Assembly: GCF_030269905.1 (NCBI RefSeq)
Contig: NZ_BSVC01000003.1
Location: 248,001-312,000 of the forward strand
Origin: Pelosinus sp. IPA-1
GTDB lineage: Bacteria; Bacillota; Negativicutes; DSM-13327
Length of the DNA stretch: 64,000 nt
Direction of reading: 5' to 3'
Both the position numbers and the translations under genes were made by a program. Under the pieces are notes generated by a model that searched no databases, was not told the DNA's origin, and was given only the letters and a program-made list of their open reading frames with translations. This document shows, piece after piece, positions 1 to 7,502 of the stretch (positions are counted from its first letter, which is position 1; each line of letters starts with the position of its first letter).

Positions 1-2
1 GT

Positions 3-329
3 TTTGCTGATGATGAATTTGAAACAAAGGACTATGTTTTGTTTCAAAAGTCATCAGTTAGTAATGAACAAGATAAGAAATTAGGATTCGATAAAGTTCA
101 TATTACCTATTGTAATCAAGTACACTCCGCATATGGAGACATTTTAAAGTTTGTATTGAAAAATGGTCTTGCTGAAATTACATTTGATTCTAGAACAGCA
201 AGTGAATTAGGTATAGATGAACAGCTTGAAATTGTATTTTCTCCCAATGATGCAAAATTAGCTGAAGTAAAGCATTATTTGGCTCAAATGTTTATTGATA
301 AAGACGGTGTCTTTAAAAGTGAAGCATAA
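3..329 (+). CDS. Imm10-like immunity protein, 5'-truncated by window edge
   Basis: The reading frame is open from the first bases of the window to the TAA at 327-329, so the gene begins upstream. A TTG at 39 could be mistaken for a start, but the residues before it (FADDEFETKDYVLFQKS) fit the family and argue against that. The later segment (FDKVHITYCNQVHSAYGDIL, then a predicted beta-rich half ending in a short helix) resembles Imm10 immunity proteins of polymorphic toxin systems. Such proteins bind and neutralise a cognate toxin tip in the cytoplasm. It is followed at once by the toxin-leader repeat, which fits an immunity gene closing one cassette. The family call is from memory of the pattern. 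Confidence 0.6.
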   Translation, partial: FADDEFETKDYVLFQKSSVSNEQDKKLGFDKVHITYCNQVHSAYGDILKFVLKNGLAEITFDSRTASELGIDEQLEIVFSPNDAKLAEVKHYLAQMFIDKDGVFKSEA

Positions 330-341
330 TTCGCTCGGGAA

Positions 342-418
342 GAAAGAAGCAAGGGGACGCGTACCTTGCTTCTTCTATATTGTAAGACTTGCCATTATCC
401 AAGGGGTCGAGTAAAGCT
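342..418 (+). repeat. Toxin-leader repeat, copy 1
   Basis: This ~77-bp repeat consists of a 27-bp hairpin (arms GAAGCAAGG/CCTTGCTTC around GGACGCGTA, 346-372), then TTCTATATTGTAAGACT and the bases encoding SKGSSKA. Near-identical copies lie at 4250 and 7371, each directly ahead of an orphan toxin tip. The TAA inside it closes the toxin frame upstream, so the tips cannot be read through from before the repeat. Confidence 0.85.
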
Positions 419-736
419 GAGACATTAGCTAAAAATAGAGAAACTGGAAGAGCATTTGAAAAAGAATCATTAGAAAAAATGCAAGAAAACAATGATAATG
501 TAGTGGAGCAAATTACAGTAAAAACCAAAAGTGGAACTAAAACAAGGTTGGACGGTATCGGAGTAGACGAAAAGACAGGCGAAGTCGTAATAGAAGAATA
601 TAAAGCTTCACCAACGGCACCTTTGACCAAGAATCAGGAAATTGCTCATCCAGAAATAGCTGAATCAGGAGCTACTGTAGTAGGAAAAGGTAAAGAGCCG
701 TTTGTAGGTGGGACTGAAATTCCGCCTACTAAATAA
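386..736 (+). pseudogene. Orphan toxin tip, restriction-endonuclease-like, C-terminally cut
   Basis: The frame opens after the repeat's TAA (383-385) and runs to 734-736. It has no ribosome site, and its only possible initiator is a TTG at 389. The product has a charged helical start and then TKSGTKTRLDGIGVDEKTGEVVIEEYKAS, a D...E-x-K arrangement like PD-(D/E)xK nuclease tips of CdiA/filamentous haemagglutinin proteins. It then has the familiar ATVVGKGKEPF and GGTEIPPTK. In homologues that I remember, IPPTK is followed by a few more residues (VDI-type ending), so the stop looks early. It is a displaced tip without the delivery part, followed by a probable cognate immunity gene. I infer it is silent unless recombined onto a full-length toxin. 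Confidence 0.6.
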
Positions 737-773
737 GCCTAGTAAGGAAAAACTAGAAGGTGAGGATGCCTAT

Positions 774-1103
774 ATGTCGGTAGAAGATAAAGACAAAATT
801 GATAGTATGGGGATAAATAAAGAAACGGGTGTCGTTACATTAGCTATAGCGGACCATCTTGATTGGGACAACGAATATGACCATTTGGTAATGCTTCAGG
901 AAAAAATAAATACATATTTAAGTTTTCTTGAAAGTGGTGAGGTTTATGAAAGCTACCCTCAAGCTAAGGGGAAAAAGTTTGATATTAAAATCTACGCAAA
1001 ATATGAATTGTCTGAAAGAGCAGAGGAATTTCTAAATTTTGCATATGGAAAAGTTGTAGAGGCAGGATTTAACTTGAGTTGTGAAATTATGGGGGATAAA
1101 TAA
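774..1103 (+). CDS. DUF6572-like immunity protein
   Basis: The product is 109 residues from ATG 774, preceded by GAAGGTGAGG (756-765). The open frame extends upstream to 708, but that part overlaps the toxin tip and has no ribosome site. The protein starts SVEDKDKIDSMGINKETGVV, continues with LAIADHLDW and a helix ending in YLSFLESGEVYESYP, then a beta strand and helix. This pattern matches DUF6572, small cytosolic proteins often found next to polymorphic toxins. It lies 37 bp after the nuclease tip, so I infer it is the immunity partner of that tip. No catalytic motif is visible. Confidence 0.6.
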   Translation: MSVEDKDKIDSMGINKETGVVTLAIADHLDWDNEYDHLVMLQEKINTYLSFLESGEVYESYPQAKGKKFDIKIYAKYELSERAEEFLNFAYGKVVEAGFNLSCEIMGDK

Positions 1104-1165
1104 GGTAAAGACTTACTGCAAAATTAAATAAAACTCGCTGCAAAATAGATAAAGTTTATGCTTAA

Positions 1166-1249
1166 AGGGTAGAATCTGATATCCCGAATTCAAAATTAAA
1201 AGAATTAATTAATATGAATAAAAAATTATATCCAGAAATGAGGAAGTAG
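1166..1249 (+). pseudogene. C-terminal stub of a lost toxin tip
   Basis: A short frame (after a TAA at 1163) reads ESDIPNSKLKELINMNKKLY and ends EMRK-stop at 1247-1249, immediately before the next immunity gene. It has no start codon or ribosome site. Its position and helical ending suggest the last ~27 codons of a toxin whose remainder is gone. The gene family cannot be named. Confidence 0.35.
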
Positions 1250-1250
1250 A

Positions 1251-1595
1251 ATGAATAAAGTATTTATTAAAGGTATTTACAAAACGGTAGTTGAAGAAAA
1301 TAAAGAGCTGTACAAAGATTTATTTAATAATACAACTATAGATAAAAGGACAGACGAATATTGGAAGCAATCGTTAAATCTTTACAATAATTTATCAAAA
1401 GATAATAAAGAAGCATTAATGAATATTATTGAGCAAACTATGATAGACACGATTTCAAATATATTTGGGATAATTGATGGAAGTAGTACACTTAATGGAT
1501 GTAATATTAAAACTAAGTTATTACTGGATGGCAAGGATACTGATGGGGAATTACAAGATACATTTTTAGAGTACGTGGAAGAGCTAAAGGAATAG
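1251..1595 (+). CDS. Small all-helical putative immunity protein (DUF6547-like)
   Basis: This 114-residue acidic protein has its ATG 1 bp after the stub's stop and GAGG a few bases upstream. It contains DEYWKQSLNLYNNLSKDNKE, then MNIIEQTMIDTISNIFGIIDG, and an acidic tail ELQDTFLEYVEELKE. There is no signal peptide or membrane segment. The layout (two amphipathic helices, a GxxDG turn, an acidic C-terminus) resembles DUF6547, but I am not sure of the family. The location between toxin remnants supports an immunity role. Short direct repeats based on CTGCAAAAT lie on both sides (1117-1150 and 1597-1655). Confidence 0.45.
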   Translation: MNKVFIKGIYKTVVEENKELYKDLFNNTTIDKRTDEYWKQSLNLYNNLSKDNKEALMNIIEQTMIDTISNIFGIIDGSSTLNGCNIKTKLLLDGKDTDGELQDTFLEYVEELKE

Positions 1596-1596
1596 T

Positions 1597-1656
1597 TGTA
1601 AAATTTACTGCAAAATTTACTGCAAAATTTAGAAAAGATTCGCTGCAAAAATACAA
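1597..1656. repeat. Short direct repeats (CTGCAAAAT) downstream of immunity gene
   Basis: TTTACTGCAAAATT occurs twice in tandem and TCGCTGCAAAAAT once. Related sequence is seen at 1117-1150 and, more weakly, after other immunity genes at about 4240 and 8714. This looks like a conserved tail of the cassettes and a possible recombination anchor. Confidence 0.4.
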
Positions 1657-1688
1657 TAATTTAGTGGATGTAAATTAAACTACAGAAT

Positions 1689-2026
1689 AAGACAAGGGGA
1701 CGGTGGAAGTGTCTTGCCGAAGAAATCATGAAGTGGTATGTAAAGGGATTGTTGAAAGAAGTTAACACGACTCAATTACCGCACTCTGTATTAGAAAGTG
1801 GGATCATTTTAATCGTAACTCTTCGCCGTCTTTACCTTCATGGTGAGACGGTTCTTTGTTGATCTCTTTAAGCATATTTGGAAATCTATACCTTTTGCTA
1901 GAGGTATAGATTTGAAAAATCAGTTACTCTATAAAGGGTAAGATAAATCTAAAGATCTGGATTAATCTATTAGAAAAATCTCCAGGATGAAAAGAAAATA
2001 AGATACAACCACCGTCCCCGTGTCTT
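1689..2026. mobile_element. 338-bp element with 18-bp terminal inverted repeats, copy 1
   Basis: The ends are AAGACAAGGGGACGGTGG and CCACCGTCCCCGTGTCTT, inverted with one mismatch. A copy more than 95% alike by eye lies at 6184-6522. Inside, a short frame starting MKWYVKGLLKEVN is shifted in this copy relative to the other. No transposase of useful length is present, so it is a non-autonomous MITE-like or REP-bounded unit. A stub of an immunity-like gene begins exactly at the right end. Confidence 0.75.
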
Positions 2027-2181
2027 TTCCAGATTCTTTAATAATTGAGCCTTACTTTAATGTGGCATTTAAGCGGCCAGATTTACTTAAATATCTCCCA
2101 TTACCGTTTGGATATCGTTTTTATCTGTCGCAACAAGAAAAGGACATATGGTTTGATGAAAAAGTGTTAGAAGATAGTTAA
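2026..2181 (+). pseudogene. C-terminal stub of a small protein at element edge
   Basis: This frame reads FPDSLIIEPYFNVAFKRPDL, then LPLPFGYRFYLSQQEKD and ends at TAA 2179-2181. It starts inside the terminal repeat of the 338-bp element and has no start codon. It reads like the end of an immunity protein whose 5' part was lost at the element boundary. The family was not recognised. Confidence 0.4.
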
Positions 2182-2244
2182 TAAAAAGGAATACAATTGA
2201 AAAGTATTTTAGTAATAAGATCAGGAATAGAGGGGATTTCTTAA

Positions 2245-2775
2245 ATGAACAAACGCGAAATCATTAAATGGATCGAATGTGATGGGGGACCCCATTTACT
2301 TTTAGAAAAACGTTTAGTACCACACTGGATGGGAACAACAGATATTCAAGATGATGATAAAGCAACCGACTATGACCGCGCATGTAATATTGAAGACTAT
2401 ATTGGAATTATTCCTGTAAGTAATGGATGTGGACTTGTAGTAAGCGAAGACGTCGCAAAAAGTACTTGGATTGCCTCTGAAGATGGAAATGGTGGATTTT
2501 TAGTAGTATTAAACTACATAGGTGATGATGTTGACGAGAGTTTGATTGTTAATAAAATAAGGACAGTAGATCGGTCGCTTTTTGAAGCTACAAATTTACA
2601 GTTCTCCGTACAAGATAATTATGTTTACTTATTTGCTGCATGTGATTGTGGTCCAGAGTGGTTATATGGATGCGCTGAGATCCAACTCAAGCCAGGTATA
2701 TATTCTATAGATACTATCGACAGCTACGATTTTGACGAATGTAGCTTTAGAATACATAGGCTTAGGCGCTCGTAA
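2245..2775 (+). CDS. Imm21 family immunity protein
   Basis: This 176-residue protein has ATG 2245 after GAGGGGATTTC. It begins KWIECDGGPHLLLEKRLVPH, followed by DYDRACNIEDYIGIIPVSNG and a glycine-rich strand with WIASEDGNGGFLVVLNYIGD. That is the Imm21 pattern: a W-I-E-GGP-LLL start and a DYDRAC-DY-G-IPV core. Imm21 proteins neutralise toxin tips of contact-dependent systems in the cytoplasm. No recognisable toxin precedes it, only the stub and the 338-bp element, so it is an orphan. A REP-like inverted-repeat unit follows it. Confidence 0.75.
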   Translation: MNKREIIKWIECDGGPHLLLEKRLVPHWMGTTDIQDDDKATDYDRACNIEDYIGIIPVSNGCGLVVSEDVAKSTWIASEDGNGGFLVVLNYIGDDVDESLIVNKIRTVDRSLFEATNLQFSVQDNYVYLFAACDCGPEWLYGCAEIQLKPGIYSIDTIDSYDFDECSFRIHRLRRS

Positions 2776-2817
2776 GAAGGCGCAATCCCTGGCCTAAGGT
2801 AAATTTTGTGCAAAATG

Positions 2818-2914
2818 AGACAGAAGGGACGTTTCTTTTTTGACAACAAGGTGTTAAATGTCCTAATGTCTCTATAGCGAAAAGTTGATGGAAAAAGAAA
2901 CGTCCCAATGTCTT
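2818..2914. repeat. REP-like inverted-repeat unit (GGGACGTTTC core)
   Basis: The left arm AGACAGAAGGGACGTTTCTT and the right arm AAGAAACGTCCCAATGTCTT enclose about 50 bp without a gene. A relative with the same core lies at 3625-3692. It fills most of the gap between two immunity genes. Confidence 0.7.
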
Positions 2915-2945
2915 ACTCTAAAGAAAATCCAGGAGGATTTTATAA

Positions 2946-3419
2946 ATGACAGATTTTAATTTTTTAAAAAAGTACGTTTTTGACTTAAGTGATGATAATA
3001 AGTCAGCAAGCAAACATGTGTTTTATAAAGTGTCAGATGATGACATAAGGGATGCAGAAAAAAGTATAAACATGTGTTTTCCAAAAGAACTAAAAACACT
3101 GTATCAACAAGTTGGATATGGATTTTTATGTAGTCAAGACCGTAATTCAGTTGATAGGATTATGGGACCTGGAAGTATTGCAGATTTTATTCTGCGAGAA
3201 GATCGATACGAATACGATGAATATCGCGATATGATTGACATTGAAAAAGAAATGGTGTTCTTCGAATTAGGTGAAAGCGTGTATTTGACTTTGGATTTGA
3301 CTCAACAAGATGAGAATGGAATTTGCCCTGTGCTATATTTTGATGATAAAATTGCAGATTCTCTATTAGATTTTATTAAGAAAATGGATGTTGAGACTGA
3401 CTATTTTATAAATCTATAA
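2946..3419 (+). CDS. SMI1/KNR4 (SUKH) family immunity protein
   Basis: This 157-residue protein has ATG 2946 after an excellent CCAGGAGG site. The core shows the SUKH signature: the helix DDDIRDAEKSINMCFPKELK, then TLYQQVGYGFL, and later strands with VFFELGESVYLTLDL. It ends with a helix (LLDFIKKM). SUKH proteins are broad-range immunity proteins against nuclease-type toxin tips. No toxin lies directly upstream, only REP-like units, so it is an orphan immunity gene. Confidence 0.75.
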   Translation: MTDFNFLKKYVFDLSDDNKSASKHVFYKVSDDDIRDAEKSINMCFPKELKTLYQQVGYGFLCSQDRNSVDRIMGPGSIADFILREDRYEYDEYRDMIDIEKEMVFFELGESVYLTLDLTQQDENGICPVLYFDDKIADSLLDFIKKMDVETDYFINL

Positions 3420-3436
3420 GAAGTTGCCAGGAAGAA

Positions 3437-3471
3437 GACATAAGCAAAGGGATGATTCCTTTGCTTCTTAA
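3437..3471. repeat. REP-like hairpin
   Basis: The arms AAGCAAAGG and CCTTTGCTT surround GATGATT just downstream of the SUKH gene. It has the same design as the other variable-stem hairpins in this region. It may also act as a transcript end. Confidence 0.5.
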
Positions 3472-3591
3472 GGTAAAAGGCTAAGTTTTTTGTCCGAATG
3501 GCAAGAACATAGTCCTTTTTTATTCTCGAAAGCAAATGAAAAAGTTTGTATTTTACTGAAAGACATCAAGTCTACACCTTTTAGGGGAGGT

Positions 3592-3618
3592 AATAACTAC
3601 CAAGATGGATTATCCTAT
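3592..3618 (+). repeat. Toxin-remnant repeat, copy 1
   Basis: AATAACTACCAAGATGGATT and the next seven bases recur at 5321-5347. One frame of both copies reads ITTKMDYPI. The copies diverge right after, which suggests the shared pre-tip sequence of two toxin alleles. Here only the repeat is left, cut by a REP-like unit. Confidence 0.5.
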
Positions 3619-3624
3619 TAGAGA

Positions 3625-3692
3625 GCGACAGAAGGGACGTTTCTATTTTATCATTGAAATAGTGACAAAAAAGAAGCGTCCCCAATTGTCTC
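3625..3692. repeat. REP-like inverted-repeat unit (GGGACGTTTC core), copy 2
   Basis: The arms GACAGAAGGGACGTTTCT and AGAAGCGTCCCCAATTGTC are inverted around ~30 bp. It ends a few bases before the ribosome site of the next gene, so its insertion may have set that gene's leader. Confidence 0.65.
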
Positions 3693-3707
3693 GAAGAGGT
3701 GATGTAT

Positions 3708-4205
3708 ATGAATAGAGAAGAGTTAATAGAATTTATTAAGGAAAACTCTCAAGATCTTGAATTCATTGATGGTAAGTGTACTGGTGGTCATTTCGCTGAG
3801 GGTTACTTTACTGGTGGTGTTGATGAAGAAAAGGTCAAATATATTGAAACGGAATTAAAGGTAACCCTTTCAAGTAGTTACAAATGGTTTTTGCAGACTT
3901 TTGGTATGGGTGGAATTTATGGGGTTGGAATCTTAGGATTTGGAAAATTTACTCCTCCTTCAGTGGTTACTCAGACACAGAGGTATCGTAACAGCTTTGG
4001 ATTACCATCGAAATACGCAGTGATTGAAGATTGTGATGAATTTGTATATTGTCTTGCTACCGACAAGATGAAAGACAACGAATGCCCAGTCATTTCTTGG
4101 GATCGCATAGATGGTTTTGGTAGTGAAGAAGCGAGTAACTTTATAGAATTTCTTGCCGAGAGACTTTCGGATGCAAAAAAAGATTCGGACTACTTAGAGG
4201 AATAA
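3708..4205 (+). CDS. SMI1/KNR4 (SUKH) family immunity protein
   Basis: This 165-residue protein is read from ATG 3708, which has GAAGAGG at a normal distance. ATG 3702 and GTG 3699 are too close to that site. The sequence shows SUKH features: EEKVKYIETELKVTLSSSYKWFL, FGMGGIYGVGILGFG, then ...AVIEDCDEFVYCL and a C-terminal acidic helix. It probably binds a nuclease-type toxin tip. It has no adjacent own toxin on the 5' side and is followed by the second toxin-leader repeat. Confidence 0.75.
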   Translation: MNREELIEFIKENSQDLEFIDGKCTGGHFAEGYFTGGVDEEKVKYIETELKVTLSSSYKWFLQTFGMGGIYGVGILGFGKFTPPSVVTQTQRYRNSFGLPSKYAVIEDCDEFVYCLATDKMKDNECPVISWDRIDGFGSEEASNFIEFLAERLSDAKKDSDYLEE

Positions 4206-4249
4206 CTGAGCAAAAAGATGGCCGATTTTCAATAAAAATTGACTGCAAA

Positions 4250-4326
4250 GAAAGAAGCAAGGGGACGCGTACCTTGCTTCTTCTATATTGTAAGACTCGT
4301 CAGCATCCAAGGGGTCGAGGAAAGCT
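4250..4326 (+). repeat. Toxin-leader repeat, copy 2
   Basis: It has the same hairpin (4254-4280) and the same following TTCTATATTGTAAGACTCGT as copy 1, and runs into codons for SKGSRKA. It again lies exactly at the head of a toxin tip. Confidence 0.85.
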
Positions 4327-4764
4327 GGAGAAGATTTTGTAGGAACATTAAAAGGTGAAAAAGTCCGATTGCCAGGCGTTAAAACGGAGGAAATAAACTA
4401 TACAAATAGGACTGGCGAAGAAACAGAAAAATTGCGTAAAGCATTTGATAACACTGAGAGAAAGCAGTTTTTACACGGCTTATCGAAAGATACTGAGAGA
4501 CTTAAGAACGCAGGTATGTGAGATGCAGATATTGCTAGAATGCAGGATGGGCTTAATCCTAAAGGGTGGCAAGTGTACCACAAGCTTCCTTTGAATGATA
4601 GTGGAACGAATGATATGAATAATTTAGTATTAATTAAAAATGACCCATATCATAAGGTTATAACAAATTATCAGAATGCCTCAACGAAAGGCATGCTCCC
4701 AGGTGAAACTAAATCTTTTGATTGGCCGATACCAAACGGAAATATTTATCCGCCGAGTAATTAA
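4294..4764 (+). pseudogene. Orphan HNH nuclease toxin tip with in-frame TGA
   Basis: Downstream of the repeat's TAA the frame reads DSSASKGSRKAGEDFVGTLK, continues to LSKDTERLKNAGM, hits TGA at 4519-4521, and resumes DADIARMQDGLNPKGWQVYH in the same frame. The rest (HKLPLNDSGTND, NLVLIKNDPYHKVITNYQ, PNGNIYPPSN) is a typical His-rich HNH/colicin-like nuclease tip that cleaves DNA in target cells. There is no start codon or ribosome site and no delivery domain. One TCA-to-TGA change would explain the stop. The next gene is a YrhA/SUKH protein, its likely immunity partner. Confidence 0.75.
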
Positions 4765-4791
4765 TCTAGATTAAGAAGGAAGGGTTTTATT

Positions 4792-5244
4792 TTGTGGAAT
4801 GAACAATTATCACAAATTAGAAAAGTTGAAGAGAAATATGGTGATAGTCTTAATGTCCCTGCTTCAAATGAACAAATAGAATTCTTAAAAAAGAGCGTTA
4901 AAGAAAGATTAAATCATATTTTACCAGATCAGTACATTAATTTTCTTCAAAATGTTAATGGAATTGACTTTAATGGATTTATAATTTATGGGGTCGATAG
5001 TTTTTTAACAGAAGATAAAGACAATCCATCGATTCCAGGATATATAGAGACGAATGAACTTTGGTACGAAAATGACTATCAAAAACAGTATATGTTTTTT
5101 GGAGATACTAATATTAGCTGGTATTGTTTAGATATTACAAAGGGAATCTATGTTGAGCTTGATAAACCTTCAGGAACATTAATGCATGAATTTAAGGATT
5201 TTGATTCTATGTTAGAAAAAGCACTTAAAGATAGTCTTATTTAG
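4792..5244 (+). CDS. YrhA/SUKH family immunity protein
   Basis: The 150-residue product starts at TTG 4792 behind AAGAAGGAAGGG. MWNEQLSQIRKVEEKYGD is followed by the SUKH core (PASNEQIEFLKKSV, then LPDQYINFLQNVNGIDFNGF, IYGVDSFL) and strands around FFGDTNISWYCLD. This resembles Bacillus YrhA-type SMI1/KNR4 proteins. The gene starts 27 bp after the HNH tip, so it probably protects against that nuclease. The toxin is broken while the immunity gene looks intact, the usual pattern in orphan cassettes. Confidence 0.75.
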   Translation: MWNEQLSQIRKVEEKYGDSLNVPASNEQIEFLKKSVKERLNHILPDQYINFLQNVNGIDFNGFIIYGVDSFLTEDKDNPSIPGYIETNELWYENDYQKQYMFFGDTNISWYCLDITKGIYVELDKPSGTLMHEFKDFDSMLEKALKDSLI

Positions 5245-5321
5245 ACAACAGGCTATATGAAAAGAAAGACCAGATAACACAATATCACTGATTTCAAACG
5301 TAAAATGGAATTGTCAACAAA

Positions 5322-5432
5322 ATAACTACCAAGATGGATTATCCTATCAGTAGGTTCGATAAAAAGGCGAAGGTTTTGGTAGGTGAAGGAATCAGTGCGG
5401 ACAGCTCATTTACTTCTTACATAAATATTTAA
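5322..5432 (+). pseudogene. Remnant of a toxin tip head (KMDYPIS), copy 2 of repeat
   Basis: The repeat shared with 3592 is read here as ITTKMDYPISRFDKKAKVLV and on to SADSSFTSYINI-stop at 5430-5432. There is no ribosome site. I infer the start of another toxin tip truncated after about 35 codons. Confidence 0.35.
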
Positions 5433-5511
5433 CGACGGGCGTTGGAGAACTTCAGACTATGAGAATCAATAGGTAATATGGGGAGTCAAGGATGCAAAAA
5501 AACCGTCCCCC

Positions 5512-5610
5512 CGCTTCTGTAACAAGACAAGCTGCACGGCAACGGATACAGCATGGTTTATTAGGTGGAGATGAAGTTCCAAGAATACCAGGAAGGATTA
5601 ATCAAACGAA
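5512..5610 (+). pseudogene. Stub of a toxin tip or linker before immunity gene
   Basis: A frame without a start reads PASVTRQAARQRIQHGLLGG and then DEVPRIPGRINQTK-stop. The T-R-x-x-A-R...GLL pattern resembles linkers found in toxin C-termini. It ends 33 bp before the start of the next gene. Family and function are not resolved. Confidence 0.3.
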
Positions 5611-5642
5611 ATAAGTTTTTGTTTACAGGAGGAGGTCTTGCC

Positions 5643-6134
5643 TTGAATATAGAAAATGAAATTTTTGATAGAATAAATAAAATTGAGTGGTTTAATAACT
5701 GTGGAAAAGTGATACCAATCGATTTCTCTTATGAAGTTAAATTTATTAATGGTTGGGATGTAGCAAAAAAATATTACAATCAACCCATTTGGGAGGATGT
5801 AACGCTTGAGGCAAAGAATAGGTTAACCATATTTTTGAATGATAAATATCGTAGAGAATATTCGAATTGGAATATTCTTACCGCTGAAGCGAGAAATTAT
5901 TTAAATAAAGAAGTAGTCCCTAAATTGGAACCTGTAATAACAAAAAACAATTTAGATAATAGTATTGTTAGTACTGTTACTTGGGATATACTAGTAGCAA
6001 TAATGGAATACGCCTATAGAGGATGCAAAAATCGACCAATCTTTTTTCTAGATTTATTAGCTATATATGAAAAAGGTAATTTCCCTTGTGGTTGGGAAGG
6101 AAATTGGTCCAATGGAAAGCTAATAGTTTATTAA
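5643..6134 (+). CDS. Unrecognised putative immunity protein
   Basis: I choose TTG 5643 because AGGAGGAGG lies 8 bp upstream. The longer frame from 5565 overlaps the toxin stub. The ~163-residue product is soluble and mixed alpha/beta, with IEWFNNCGKVIPIDFSYEVK near the start, aromatic-rich helices and an ending GWEGNWSNGKLIVY. I do not recognise the family. Context (stub of a toxin upstream, immunity genes all around) suggests toxin neutralisation. The start of another small gene and the second 339-bp element follow. Confidence 0.5.
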   Translation: MNIENEIFDRINKIEWFNNCGKVIPIDFSYEVKFINGWDVAKKYYNQPIWEDVTLEAKNRLTIFLNDKYRREYSNWNILTAEARNYLNKEVVPKLEPVITKNNLDNSIVSTVTWDILVAIMEYAYRGCKNRPIFFLDLLAIYEKGNFPCGWEGNWSNGKLIVY

Positions 6135-6161
6135 TAAAATGTGAAAGAACAGGAGAAATAG

Positions 6162-6186
6162 ATGAATGAACTGGATAAAAAGAAAG
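6162..6186 (+). pseudogene. Beheaded 5' end of a small gene at element edge
   Basis: ATG 6162 follows CAGGAGAAATAG and reads MNELDKKK before running into the left terminal repeat of the 339-bp element. A real ribosome site with only ~8 codons of gene suggests an immunity gene cut off by the element. The matching 3' end may be the frame at 6521-6616. Confidence 0.35.
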
Positions 6187-6522
6187 ACAAGGGGACGGTG
6201 GAAGTGTCTTGCCGAAAAAATCATGAAGTGGTATGTAAAGGGATTGTTGAAAGAAGTTAACAAGACTCAATTACCGCACTCTGCGATTAGAAAGTGGGAT
6301 CAATTTAATCGTAACTCTTCGCCGTCTTTACCTTCATGGTGAGACGGTTCTTTGTTGATCTCTTTAAGCAGATTTGGGAATCTATACCTTTTGCTAGAGG
6401 TATAGATTTGAAAAATCAGTTACTCTATAAAGGGTAAGATAAAGCTAAAGATCTGGATTAATCTATTAGAAAAATCTCCAGGATGAAAAGAAAATAAGAC
6501 ACAACCACCGTCCCCGTGTCTT
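6184..6522. mobile_element. 339-bp element with 18-bp terminal inverted repeats, copy 2
   Basis: It begins AAGACAAGGGGACGGTGG and ends CCACCGTCCCCGTGTCTT. Apart from scattered substitutions and a 1-bp difference it equals 1689-2026. In this copy the internal frame runs MKWYVKGLLKEVNKTQLPHS and then IRKWDQFNRNSSPSLPSW-stop; the other copy has lost it by frameshift. It is flanked by the front and back stubs of small genes. Confidence 0.75.
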
Positions 6523-6616
6523 GGGTTATCCAGATATGAGTAATATGTATTTTCTAGCTGTTGATATTTGCGATTTTCTTGGCAACAAGTTATACGATGG
6601 TGATGATGAAGAGTAA
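6521..6616 (+). pseudogene. C-terminal stub of a small gene at element edge
   Basis: The frame reads GYPDMSNMYFLAVDICDFLG and ends NKLYDGDDEE-stop (6614-6616), starting exactly at the right end of the 339-bp element. It has the acidic tail typical of immunity proteins but no start. It is not in frame with the stub at 6162, so more than a clean insertion happened. Confidence 0.4.
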
Positions 6617-6680
6617 TCCCCTTTTCGAAAGTAAGTGTATACCATTTAAATTCTATTTCATAAATTAGGAGGCGGATATA

Positions 6681-7337
6681 ATGGTTGATACCGAAAAAAC
6701 CAATTCAAAATTGATCAGCTATATTCAATACGCGTTGGAGTCAAATGCTAAAATTCGACGTTTCTTCACCGATAAATCAACTTTCACGAGACGTGCTGGT
6801 TGGAAAGAAAAATTAAGTTTTGACATTCTTACTTTTCAGAACATACCACAGAGTGGTGTGACAACATATGCTACATTAGGTTTATCTGAGTATTTACTAA
6901 AAGACGATCAACATAATAAGCCACCGCGTCGAGTTGAATTAGTGAGTATTTTAAGGGATGACACCGATTTTAAGAAACTCACAGGAGATTCGGAAGATAA
7001 GGAAAATTTTTACGAAGATCAGTTAATGTATTTATGTTGCTATATGGCAATAGAAGGAAGTTACCTTTTCCCGGGAGATATATGGAAGATGTATTTTTCG
7101 AACTCTTACGACCAATTCAGTGATATGGAGCATCTTTTTTTTATGACTTCGACTTTTTTGAGTAAACAACTACAATCGACCGTAATTGATGGCAAAGAAA
7201 TTGATTGGTTGTTCTGTGTTCCAATTTCTGATAAAGAACTTACATATTATGAAAAAAATGGGCCAGAAGAATTAGAAAAACTATTATTAAAAAATAAAAT
7301 CGAAGTTTCTGATTTGTTCCGTAAATCAGTTATTTAG
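6681..7337 (+). CDS. Suppressor-of-fused (SUFU) domain immunity protein
   Basis: This 218-residue protein has ATG 6681 after TTAGGAGGCGG. It shows SUFU-like features: SFDILTFQNIPQSGVTTYAT and LGLSEYLLKD, then RRVELVSILRDD, and a distal GKEIDWLFCVPISDKELTYY. Bacterial SUFU proteins belong to the SUKH superfamily and act as immunity proteins for toxin tips. No toxin precedes it apart from stubs. The third toxin-leader repeat follows. Confidence 0.75.
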   Translation: MVDTEKTNSKLISYIQYALESNAKIRRFFTDKSTFTRRAGWKEKLSFDILTFQNIPQSGVTTYATLGLSEYLLKDDQHNKPPRRVELVSILRDDTDFKKLTGDSEDKENFYEDQLMYLCCYMAIEGSYLFPGDIWKMYFSNSYDQFSDMEHLFFMTSTFLSKQLQSTVIDGKEIDWLFCVPISDKELTYYEKNGPEELEKLLLKNKIEVSDLFRKSVI

Positions 7338-7370
7338 TACTATGGATTACCAGTGTTTCAAGATAAAAGA

Positions 7371-7502
7371 GAAGCAAGGGGACGCGTACCTTGCTTCTTC
7401 TATATTGTAAAACTCGTCAGGAAATCCATGGGGTCAGGCTTGAGTTATTTACTTCCTCTATATTGTAAGACTCGTCAGTATCCAAGGGGTCGAGTAAAGC
7501 TA
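7371..7502 (+). repeat. Toxin-leader repeat, copy 3 (composite)
   Basis: The hairpin (7371-7397) is followed by one diverged tail (TATTGTAAAACTCGTCAGG) and then a second, canonical tail (TATTGTAAGACTCGTCAGT) from ~7457. This copy is therefore a nested or double unit, which suggests repeated recombination at the same junction. Confidence 0.8.
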
